Part shown: piece by piece, positions 57,548-64,000 of the stretch
How positions within the stretch are numbered: the first letter of the stretch is position 1
How the letters are laid out: each line of letters opens with the position of its first letter
NCBI RefSeq assembly: GCF_001465795.2
Contig: NZ_CP013659.2
Coordinates: 1,444,501-1,508,500, forward strand
Source of the DNA: Planococcus rifietoensis
GTDB taxonomy: Bacteria; Bacillota; Bacilli; Bacillales_A; Planococcaceae
Length of the DNA stretch: 64,000 bases
Direction: 5' to 3'
Notes under the pieces: generated by a model
What the model was told of the DNA's origin: nothing
The model's database searches: none
The model's input: the letters and a program-made list of their open reading frames with translations, nothing else
Translations under genes and position numbers: made by a program

Positions 57548-57575
57548 ATTATATCAAATTGACTATAAAAGTCAA
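57548..57575 (-). promoter_or_regulatory. Sigma-A promoter of the cold shock gene
   Basis: TTGACT (57570-57575), 16 bases, TATAAT (57548-57553) on the minus strand, a strong promoter. The surrounding bases TTGACTataaaAGTCAA are palindromic. Confidence 0.82.
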
Positions 57576-57757
57576 ACAAATCTAAAAACTTTCTGAATCT
57601 TTTCCAAACTATTTTTTTTGCCTTCTAAAAAATCCTTATAAGCATTATGCCAAATTAATGGGAATTTGTAAAGTGTTAATGTGTAGGGCTGCTAACGGTC
57701 CGGAAGTTTGTATTGGATCTCCCGTTCACGTAAAATAAGGGATAGAGACGCGCGCGA

Positions 57758-57783
57758 TGAAACTTTTTCCTGCGCCGCACGTA
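57758..57783 (+). promoter_or_regulatory. ECF sigma (sigma-W/M/X type) promoter of xpaC-telA
   Basis: TGAAAC (57758-57763), 16 bases, CGTA (57780-57783, continuing TA). This is the sigma-W consensus in sequence and spacing. It lies about 40 bases before the xpaC ATG. Confidence 0.78.
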
Positions 57784-57813
57784 TAGTTTAGTAGCCGTTA
57801 AGGAGGTTAAAGC

Positions 57814-58518
57814 ATGAAACCCATTAAGCCGATCGAAAACTTCATTAAACGACAATCGGTCAGCCTCCCTCTTATGTCCGCCATGTTCCCGATTCTCTAT
57901 TTAGGAGCGGAAATCGGGCTGCTTGCTTCCGGTGCCGTAGCAGCTGGCACTTATTTTGCCAGCAATACGTCGATGAAGCAATACCAGCTGTCGAGCGATT
58001 CCAAACAGCTCGGCATGACCAGAAGCGAGTACCGGAATATCCGCGTACAAATCAAGGAAGGCAAAGAAAAAATCAAAACCTTGCAAAGCCAATACTATAA
58101 AGTACGCTCCATCTCCTCTTTCAAGCAATTGATGGATATGGTTAAAATCGCTAATAGAATATTAATGATCGTCCAGCAAAACCCGCGCAAATTCTACTTG
58201 GCAGAACCGTTCTTCTATTCGCATCTGGATTCTGCCATCGAATTGACCGGCAAATATACATTATTGGTCGGACAGCCCGTCAAAGACATGGAGATGCGCA
58301 TTGCGCTCCAGGAAACGCGTGAAATGCTTCGTTCACTGCAGCAAGTGATGGAAGCCGACTTGAAACGCGTGTTGTCGACGGACGTGGAGCAATTGCGCAT
58401 GGAACTCGATTATGCGCGGCTCGCTGTCGACCAGCACAATACGAGAACGATCGATCAGCAACAGCAAATCGAACATAAAGGAGACATGGAAAATGACCAA
58501 CAATCAGACGAGAAATGA
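57814..58518 (+). CDS. XpaC family protein (5-bromo-4-chloroindolyl phosphate hydrolysis protein)
   Basis: This 234-residue protein has one or two hydrophobic segments near the N-terminus (SLPLMSAMFPILYLGAEIGLLASGAVAAGTYFA), then a long helical cytosolic part (KQYQLSSDSKQLGMTRSEYRNIRVQIKEGKEKIKTL). The name comes from a genetic effect in Bacillus, not a proved enzyme. Pairing with a TelA gene is the standard context, and both may protect against membrane stress. Its 3' end overlaps the telA start by 26 bases. AAGGAGG lies before the ATG. ECF-type promoter upstream. Confidence 0.83.
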   Translation: MKPIKPIENFIKRQSVSLPLMSAMFPILYLGAEIGLLASGAVAAGTYFASNTSMKQYQLSSDSKQLGMTRSEYRNIRVQIKEGKEKIKTLQSQYYKVRSISSFKQLMDMVKIANRILMIVQQNPRKFYLAEPFFYSHLDSAIELTGKYTLLVGQPVKDMEMRIALQETREMLRSLQQVMEADLKRVLSTDVEQLRMELDYARLAVDQHNTRTIDQQQQIEHKGDMENDQQSDEK

Positions 58519-59662
58519 GTTGGATGAGCTTCTCGGGACCCCTTTTGGCATGCAGGAAGCATCTCCGCAAACGCAATTGGCGCAAACGGAAGGACAGCCT
58601 GTCGCGCTGCTCGACCGACTGAGTGCCGAAGAACAGGAAAAAGCACGTGAATTGGCCAAGCAAATCCCGACCGGCAACCGTGAAGCGATCCTCACATACG
58701 GCGCCAATGCCCAAAATCAACTGAGCCAGTTTTCGCATAAAATGCTCGACCACGTCCAGCGGAAAGATATCGGTCCTGTCGGGGATGTGCTCCACGACCT
58801 CATGAAAAAGCTCGAACAGTTGAACCCGGAAGAACTGACGCAGAAAAAGCAAAAAGGGCTGCGCAAAGTGTTCAACCGCGCGAAGTACTCCGTCCAGGAA
58901 ATGATGAGCAAATACCAGAAGTTAAGCACGCAAGTCGACCGCATTAGCGTCCAACTTGACCATTCAAAACGCGGCTTGCTGGAAGATGTGCAGATGCTCG
59001 AGCAATTATATGACCAGAACAAGACTTATTTCCAAGCGTTGAACGTCTATATCGCAGCAGCGGAAATCAAACGGGACGAGATCATGAACGAAACGATTCC
59101 GGCACTGCGCAAGAAAGCCGAAGCATCCAACGACCAGATGGCCTATCAGGAAGTGAACGATATGGTCCAGTATGTCGACCGCTTGGAAAAACGCCTGTAT
59201 GACTTGCAATTGTCGCGCCAAATCACCATCCAAAGCGCGCCTCAGATCCGCATGATCCAACAGACCAACCAAACGCTTGCAGAAAAAATCCAATCATCGA
59301 TCATGACATCCATTCCGCTATGGAAAAACCAGATCGCCATCGCATTGACCTTGAACAAGCAGATGAAAGCGGTCGAAGCGCAAAAACAAGTGACCGCCAC
59401 CACAAACGACCTGTTATTGAAAAACTCGGAAATGCTCAAGATGAACTCGATCGAAACCGCACGTGAAAACGAGCGCGGCATCGTCGAAATCGAGACCTTG
59501 AAGCAGACCCAGGAGAATTTGCTTGAAACGATTGAAGAAACATTGAAGATCCAAGCAGAAGGCCGCCGCAACCGCAAAGCGGCAGAGCTTGAAATAGGCC
59601 GCATGGAAGAAGACTTGAAGCAACGCCTGCTTGCCATTCACGATGGCCAGGAAAAGAACTGA
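58493..59662 (+). CDS. Toxic anion resistance protein TelA family
   Basis: This 389-residue helical protein has the TelA pattern: MLDHVQRKDIGPVGDVLHDLMKKLEQLNPEEL, FNRAKYSVQEMMSKYQKLSTQVDRISVQLDHSKRGLL and QSSIMTSIPLWKNQIAIALTLNKQMKAV, then a long coiled-coil tail. TelA/YaaN members are linked to resistance to tellurite, nisin and other envelope stress; the mechanism is unclear. ATG 58493 follows AAGGAG 9 bases upstream and lies within the end of xpaC, so the pair is translated together. A strong terminator closes the operon. Confidence 0.87.
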   Translation: MTNNQTRNELDELLGTPFGMQEASPQTQLAQTEGQPVALLDRLSAEEQEKARELAKQIPTGNREAILTYGANAQNQLSQFSHKMLDHVQRKDIGPVGDVLHDLMKKLEQLNPEELTQKKQKGLRKVFNRAKYSVQEMMSKYQKLSTQVDRISVQLDHSKRGLLEDVQMLEQLYDQNKTYFQALNVYIAAAEIKRDEIMNETIPALRKKAEASNDQMAYQEVNDMVQYVDRLEKRLYDLQLSRQITIQSAPQIRMIQQTNQTLAEKIQSSIMTSIPLWKNQIAIALTLNKQMKAVEAQKQVTATTNDLLLKNSEMLKMNSIETARENERGIVEIETLKQTQENLLETIEETLKIQAEGRRNRKAAELEIGRMEEDLKQRLLAIHDGQEKN

Positions 59663-59663
59663 T

Positions 59664-59700
59664 AAAAAACCCTTTCGCATTTTTTGCGAAGGGGTTTTTA
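59664..59700. terminator. Terminator between telA and the VWA gene
   Basis: AAAACCCTTTCGCA pairs with TGCGAAGGGGTTTT, with A and T runs on the two sides. Confidence 0.85.
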
Positions 59701-59709
59701 GATTGTTCA

Positions 59710-61566
59710 TTATAATGCCTGCACAACCAAATGCAAGGTGCGTTTCAATAAGCGCAGCGTCTGCTCGACAAATTGCTCCAGTGAATCAGCGCTGACCGAT
59801 TTATTGCCATAGAGCATCCGGTAAAATGCAGCTTGTTCTTCGCTCGTCGATTCACCGCTCAAGAACAGATGCATCACTTCGATGCCCATCTTCTCGGTTT
59901 CCGAAACGGCTTGTGCCGTATCGATAATGCCGTTGTCAGCATAATTATAAGCAGACGGCTCGCCGTCCGAAAAGACCAGCATGAAGCGGTGTTTTTCCGG
60001 ACGCTGTTTCAGGCGCCCGGCCATCCAGCGAATCGCAAAGCCGTCGCGGTTGTCTTCATGGGCATCGAGCGAAAGAATCTCAGCCGCATGATCGGTCATG
60101 CCGTCGGTAAATTTATGCAGCCATTCAAAATAATTGGGCTGTTTGTCATCACCCGCTTCATAAGCATCTTCATAAAATACCGCGATTTCATGTGGGATCT
60201 TGAGCGACCTGAGCACATCGTGGAATAATAACACCGCCTGCTTCGTCTCGTCGAGCTTGTCGACCATCGAAGCGGAACCGTCAATCATCAAGCTGAAGAC
60301 TGCATCCAATTGTTTTGAAGGGGCGGTCTTCCGGTAAAAAGGCTTTGGCCGTTCGTCAGTGACAAGCGGCAATAAGTTTTTTGACAGGCGGCCGGCATGC
60401 AAATTCGTTCGTTCGCTTTCGATACGCTGTTGCATGCGCTTTTGCATTTCCTTCAGCAATGCACGCACATATGGCGCTTGTTCGCTGCGCCATTGCTGCA
60501 ACTGCTGGCGGTCAAAAGGCAAAGCCTCGATGCGTGATTCATAATAGACGACGCCATCATTCGCTGATCCGAAACGGCCGCTTGCTTTTTTCGGTTTCTT
60601 TTCGTCTTTCCTCTGTTCATCAGCAAGGTTGTCTTCACGGTGTTCGCCTTGCGACTCACCCGTTCCGGTTTGTTCAACTTCCCCCGCGCCCTCTTCTTCC
60701 CTGCCCCCATCGGCAAGCTTTGAATCGCCGCGCTCGAGTTCATACTCAAGGGCTGCGGCATCATTCAACTCGGTTTCCCGGTGCCAGGATTGGAACCATT
60801 CTTCAATCGTGTCGATCTCCTCTTCCTCTTCTGACTGCTCTGCCTCAATGCCTTCGTGGTATCTTGGCGGAGGCATCTTCTCAGCCGGTTCGCCGAAAGT
60901 ATAATATGTGTGGAGGGCATCTGAGTTCAGCAAATATTCCAGTTGCGGCAGAATCTTCTGGATGGTCCGTGCAGAATCGGCAGTCGAATCGGCACTGAAT
61001 AATTCCGTCCATGCCAAAAATAAAGGATCCAGCTCGTCATTTAACGAAACATCTTTGCCGCGCAGCTTCAAATAAGCTGCATTAAGGAAAGCGTCGGCCC
61101 AAAATCCTTTTTTTCGGTTCTGTTCCAGTTGGTCGGAATGGAAACCAGTGACGATTTTCTCCCTCACTTCAAATGCGTGCTTCGTCCCCGGGCGTTCCGC
61201 TGTGATACGGTCACTCAAGCGGAATTCTTCCGCCATCAACAGCAATTGAGCGGCAAGTTCTGGTAAATGAGTCTCCACCTGTTCAAAACGGCGCCATGAG
61301 CGCAGGCTAAAATGGCGCCAAAATCCAGCGCTTATCAAATAAATATCTGAAAGATACCCCGCCTGCTCGATTTCCTTTGGCCGATGGCGCCAGAACACAC
61401 TCATCGAGACAGCGCCTTCAGATGGCCGGAATTCCCACAATTTCCGTGTCGACAACCGCAGGTAAGGTGCGGATGACAACGCTCTCGCAAGCTGTTCCAT
61501 CCGGTTGAGGAGCCTCGTATCAACCGTTTCATTATTGAATTGGATAAAGCGATTGATTGAAGTCAT
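59710..61566 (-). CDS. VWA-domain protein of the MoxR/CbbQ-type pair (YojO/NorD-like)
   Basis: This 618-residue protein has a helical N-terminal half, a very acidic linker (about residues 240-330 with EAEQSEEEEEIDTIEEW and many E, D and K) and a C-terminal von Willebrand A domain. The metal-dependent site DGSASM (DxSxS) is near residue 420 and the later FSDGEPSAYNYADNG block follows. Such proteins work with a MoxR-type ATPase encoded alongside, remodelling or loading cofactors into client enzymes. Client is unknown. The ATPase gene ends 9 bases upstream. AAAGTAGGGATGCAGG precedes the ATG. Confidence 0.83.
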   Translation of the reverse strand: MTSINRFIQFNNETVDTRLLNRMEQLARALSSAPYLRLSTRKLWEFRPSEGAVSMSVFWRHRPKEIEQAGYLSDIYLISAGFWRHFSLRSWRRFEQVETHLPELAAQLLLMAEEFRLSDRITAERPGTKHAFEVREKIVTGFHSDQLEQNRKKGFWADAFLNAAYLKLRGKDVSLNDELDPLFLAWTELFSADSTADSARTIQKILPQLEYLLNSDALHTYYTFGEPAEKMPPPRYHEGIEAEQSEEEEEIDTIEEWFQSWHRETELNDAAALEYELERGDSKLADGGREEEGAGEVEQTGTGESQGEHREDNLADEQRKDEKKPKKASGRFGSANDGVVYYESRIEALPFDRQQLQQWRSEQAPYVRALLKEMQKRMQQRIESERTNLHAGRLSKNLLPLVTDERPKPFYRKTAPSKQLDAVFSLMIDGSASMVDKLDETKQAVLLFHDVLRSLKIPHEIAVFYEDAYEAGDDKQPNYFEWLHKFTDGMTDHAAEILSLDAHEDNRDGFAIRWMAGRLKQRPEKHRFMLVFSDGEPSAYNYADNGIIDTAQAVSETEKMGIEVMHLFLSGESTSEEQAAFYRMLYGNKSVSADSLEQFVEQTLRLLKRTLHLVVQAL

Positions 61567-61575
61567 CCTGCATCC

Positions 61576-62433
61576 CTACTTTCGCCAAGTATTCGCCAAA
61601 TCCATCAATAAATTCCGTTCACTTTCATCGTCCAGTTTTTCGGCGATGGCGTAGCGGACCGCGCGCAGCGTATCGATATGCATCGCGAGCGCGGTGGCAT
61701 CCAACAAGCTTCGGATTGAAGCGGCTTCTTCTGACATTAGGCCGCTCTCCACTTGCTTCATCAAATCCGCTGCCAAGTTTAACATGAAAGTTTTCAGCTT
61801 CGGGTCAGCATCCGGGAATTGTCTGTCCCATAGCCCCCGTAGCTGCTCGCCGGACAAATAAGGAATCGGATAGGAAATGAAACGATTTTTTAGCGCTTCA
61901 TTCATCGGCGATGTCCCAATATACCCTTCATTGATGGCAGCCATTACCGAAAAGTCAGGATGCGCTTGGATCACTTCGCCGGTAAACGGATTGGTCAGCA
62001 TCCGCCGATAATCAAGCGCACTGTGAAGGATCGGTAAGGTTTCGGCTTTCGCCATATTGATTTCATCGATGTAAAGGATATGGCCATGTTTCATGGCGGT
62101 TACGACAGGGCCTTCAACAAACTCGATCGCGCTTTGGCCATCACGCTGCACCAATGTCTTAAAGCCAAGCAGCGCTTCTGCATCCAAGTCGACGGAACAG
62201 TTGATGCTCTGGATCGGCTGTTGGAACAGGTCGGAAACGCTTTCGGCGAGTTTCGTTTTGCCTGCTCCCGTCGGCCCTTTCAATAGCACCGGCTTCTTTA
62301 GCACGACAGCTGTCAGGATATCATTCCATAAATTTTCATCAGGCGAAATATAGCCGCCTTCTCCGATCAGATTTGAATCTTCTGCATGGTCCCGCTGCGT
62401 CCGTTTCTTGATTTCTTCATCAATAATCGTCAT
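61576..62433 (-). CDS. MoxR-type AAA ATPase (YojN/NorQ-like)
   Basis: This 285-residue ATPase has Walker A LLKGPTGAGKT (residues about 51-60), the region FQQPIQSINCSVDLDAEALLGF with the MoxR insert, Walker B HILYIDEINMAKAETLP, sensor 1 FSVMAAINEGYIG and the arginine finger region NRFISYPIPYLSGEQL. It drives the VWA partner downstream. I place the start at 62433 (MTIIDEEIKK, GGAG 8 bases upstream). Sequence before it is not typical of the family. The terminator at 62455 precedes it, so its promoter must lie close by or transcription reads through. Confidence 0.87.
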   Translation of the reverse strand: MTIIDEEIKKRTQRDHAEDSNLIGEGGYISPDENLWNDILTAVVLKKPVLLKGPTGAGKTKLAESVSDLFQQPIQSINCSVDLDAEALLGFKTLVQRDGQSAIEFVEGPVVTAMKHGHILYIDEINMAKAETLPILHSALDYRRMLTNPFTGEVIQAHPDFSVMAAINEGYIGTSPMNEALKNRFISYPIPYLSGEQLRGLWDRQFPDADPKLKTFMLNLAADLMKQVESGLMSEEAASIRSLLDATALAMHIDTLRAVRYAIAEKLDDESERNLLMDLANTWRK

Positions 62434-62454
62434 CTGCTCCACTCCTGTCTCCAT

Positions 62455-62482
62455 AGAAAAAACCGATGGATTCATCGGTTTT
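62455..62482 (-). terminator. Terminator after the 65-residue protein gene
   Basis: AAAACCGATG pairs with CATCGGTTTT, followed by a T run on the minus strand. Confidence 0.82.
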
Positions 62483-62488
62483 TGTTCA

Positions 62489-62686
62489 TCACTCGAAATA
62501 AGTTTTGTAATAGCCGCCGACTTTACCCGTGTTGTCGACGACAAACAAAAATTCATCAGTTTCGTTTTTCACGTCATATTGTTGTCCTGCTGTCAGCACG
62601 TTCGATACTAAAAATTTGTCAGCGTCGGTATGCTTGCACGTAACGGTGCGGACGGTTTCTTTTTCGAGCCAATTGGTATGTATCAT
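62489..62686 (-). CDS. Small soluble protein, 65 residues (DUF6501-like)
   Basis: The sequence begins MIHTNWLEKETVRTVTCKHT and continues with DADKFLVSNVLTAGQQYDVKNETDEFLFVVDNTGKVGGYYKTYFE. It is strand-rich with a single N-terminal helix. I recall Bacillus proteins with the same start and end (DUF6501), but this is from memory. AAAGGA lies 8 bases before ATG 62686. It ends at the terminator before the MoxR-type gene. Confidence 0.68.
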   Translation of the reverse strand: MIHTNWLEKETVRTVTCKHTDADKFLVSNVLTAGQQYDVKNETDEFLFVVDNTGKVGGYYKTYFE

Positions 62687-62762
62687 CGGTATCATCCTTT
62701 TCTGTCAATGTGAATGTGATGTTCTACTGCTCTATTCAGTATAAGGAAAATTGCACGGGAAT

Positions 62763-63362
62763 TCAAACTTGCCCTCCCTTGCCGCCTTTTCGGAAGATGG
62801 TTAGATACGCCACCAAACCGAGGACCGCGATACTCGATAAAGCGATTAAAAACCATTGCAAATGCCCGAGAATCGCTTCATAAGCATATGGAAAACTACG
62901 GCCTAATGTGAAATACGTGATGGTCCAAACAAATCCGGCAGGCATCGCGAACAGTAAATAACGGCCAAGCGGAAAGCGATCCGCCCCTACAACATAAGGC
63001 ATCGCCCAGCGCACGCCTGGAAGGAAAAAACTAAAGGCAATCGCCCAATTGCCTTTATGGGCCAAAAATTGCCGGAATCGTTCGATGCCGCTCTGCAGAA
63101 ATGTCGTCTGCAGCCAAGCGATCAAGCGATGCCCGAACAGCCAACCGAGCCCGTAAGCAAATAAATTGCTCGTGATCAGCCCACTGTATGCTGATAAAAA
63201 GGCCGGAAGCGGCTTGAAGTCGCTCGTTTCCGTCACCACACCTGAAAACGCAGCCGCGAATTCATTCGGAATCGGCAAGCCAAACAGCAAAAGCCAATTG
63301 ACCAAGAACATGCTCAAGTATCCGTATTCCATCGCCATTTCCCATAAAAAATCCAGCTCCAT
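62763..63362 (-). CDS. DedA family membrane protein
   Basis: This 199-residue protein has the DedA/SNARE-associated core: LPIPNEFAAAFSGVVTE, FAYGLGWLFGHRLIAWL, FLAHKGNWAIAFSFFLPGVRWAMPYVVGADRFPLGRYLLF, then two helices. The R-x-x-P and G-x-x-R-x-x-x-P blocks are the family marks and form the re-entrant loops. DedA proteins flip lipids and support envelope integrity and proton motive force. No partner gene is evident. It is a single-gene unit downstream of odhB on the same strand. Confidence 0.85.
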   Translation of the reverse strand: MELDFLWEMAMEYGYLSMFLVNWLLLFGLPIPNEFAAAFSGVVTETSDFKPLPAFLSAYSGLITSNLFAYGLGWLFGHRLIAWLQTTFLQSGIERFRQFLAHKGNWAIAFSFFLPGVRWAMPYVVGADRFPLGRYLLFAMPAGFVWTITYFTLGRSFPYAYEAILGHLQWFLIALSSIAVLGLVAYLTIFRKGGKGGQV

Positions 63363-63399
63363 CCAAATCCCCCGTCTCTATGCCACATTATCCCATAAC

Positions 63400-63428
63400 A
63401 AAAGGCAGCCCCGCAATGGAGCTGCCTA
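63400..63428 (-). terminator. Terminator after odhB
   Basis: GGCAGC (63404-63409) pairs with GCTGCC; on the minus strand a TTTTG run follows. Stem of moderate strength. Confidence 0.6.
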
Positions 63429-63439
63429 ATGGTGTGGTC

Positions 63440-64000
63440 TTAAGATTCAAGCAATAGGTCTTCTGGGTTCTCGATCAATTCTTTCACTGTTTTCAAGAAG
63501 CCGACAGAATCGCTGCCATCGATGACACGGTGGTCATACGATAGTGCTACGTACATCATTGGACGGATTTCAACATTGTCGCCCACTGCGATCGGGCGCT
63601 TCTGGATCGTGTGCATGCCGAGGATCCCGACTTGCGTACCGTTCAAGATCGGTGTAGACAAGAGCGAACCGAAGACGCCGCCGTTTGTGATCGTGAACGA
63701 TCCGCCGGTCATATCGCCGATCGACAATTTCTTGTCGCGTGCTTTTGTTGCCAATTCGCCGATAGACGCTTCGATTTCTGCAAAGTTCTTTTTATCCGTA
63801 TCGCGAACGATCGGCACTACAAGGCCTTCTTCAGTCGATACAGCGATCCCTACATCATAGAACTGCTTCAAGAGCACATCCGTGCCATCGATTTCAGCGT
63901 TAACATATGGATATTTTTTCAATGCAGCAGTTACTGCTTTAGTGAAGAACGACATGAATCCAAGCTTAACATCGTGGTCTTGCTGGAATTTGTCTTTCTT
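63440..64000 (-). CDS. odhB: Dihydrolipoyl succinyltransferase (E2 of 2-oxoglutarate dehydrogenase), C-terminal part (partial)
   Basis: The frame is open to the right edge, so the lipoyl and peripheral-binding domains are outside. The visible catalytic domain of about 187 residues carries [72 protein letters not shown] and the catalytic [16 protein letters not shown] (DHRxxDG). The wording IRDADKK-like and [13 protein letters not shown] matches OdhB rather than the pyruvate E2. It transfers succinyl to CoA in the TCA cycle. odhA should lie just right of the window. Confidence 0.9.
   Translation of the reverse strand, partial: KKDKFQQDHDVKLGFMSFFTKAVTAALKKYPYVNAEIDGTDVLLKQFYDVGIAVSTEEGLVVPIVRDTDKKNFAEIEASIGELATKARDKKLSIGDMTGGSFTITNGGVFGSLLSTPILNGTQVGILGMHTIQKRPIAVGDNVEIRPMMYVALSYDHRVIDGSDSVGFLKTVKELIENPEDLLLES

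Overview
The window is a 64-kb piece of a Bacillota chromosome. AGGAGG-type ribosome binding sites, sigma-A promoters, hairpin-plus-T terminators, a near-perfect CcpA cre box, a TPP riboswitch and an ECF (sigma-W-like) promoter all fit a Bacillus relative. The moderate GC content and the gene set (parC, fruRKA, ptsHI, ykoF, xpaC-telA, MoxR/VWA pair, CtaG, Spo0M-like protein, cspB-like genes) suggest the family Planococcaceae, Planococcus or a near neighbour; the genus is an inference. I see no rRNA, tRNA, CRISPR array, insertion sequence or prophage. The gene at each end is cut by the window edge (parC on the left, the 2-oxoglutarate dehydrogenase E2 gene on the right).

Layout. 1-15.3 kb: end of parC, a GNAT acetyltransferase, an acyl-CoA synthetase, small membrane and regulatory genes, a thiosulfate-type YeeE/YedE transporter, a DMT exporter, a divergent HxlR/MFS pair, a membrane-anchored UbiB-family kinase and a group of small stress or housekeeping genes. 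15.5-21.6 kb: the fructose/PTS divergon. fruR-fruK-fruA run leftward with ATGA overlaps; ptsH-ptsI run rightward; a second HPr gene lies at the far end of the fru operon. 21.6-31.9 kb: SDR, metallo-beta-lactamase-fold hydrolase, secreted M14 peptidase, NnrD, a membrane protein plus TlpA redoxin pair, acyltransferase, GDSL hydrolase, ion channel, and a GntA-type (YqcI/YcgG) protein. 31.9-36.9 kb: LacI-type regulator, an HNH protein with a possible PUA/EVE-like front domain, DUF2243-CtaG pair, Hsp20 and two small genes. 37.0-43.7 kb: one leftward five-gene operon with three M20-type amidohydrolases, an unusual regulator and an AbgT transporter. 43.8-53.1 kb: an unknown protein, citrate synthase, SelO, TPP riboswitch with an orphan ykoF, short Spo0M-like protein, AI-2E family permease, LCP protein and MsrA. 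53-64 kb: CynX-type MFS, ABC-F ATPase, two cold-shock-domain genes (one with a very large leader hairpin), xpaC-telA behind an ECF promoter, VWA/MoxR pair, DedA and the odhB end.

How they work together. The clearest functional unit is carbohydrate uptake: Enzyme I and HPr (ptsI, ptsH) supply phosphate to FruA, FruK makes fructose-1,6-bisphosphate, FruR and CcpA can act on the shared 146-bp intergenic region, and a second HPr may share or tune the phosphate flow. The second clear unit is the AbgT/M20 operon, which looks built to import and hydrolyse an N-acyl, N-aminobenzoyl or N-carbamoyl amino acid-like compound and to sense it through the regulator encoded inside the operon. The most notable less-explained signals are the cold-shock leader hairpin, the HNH protein with a His-to-Tyr change, the TPP riboswitch driving a lone ykoF, the 10-codon upstream ORF ahead of the TlpA operon, and a 19-bp palindromic motif found twice in neighbouring promoter regions.
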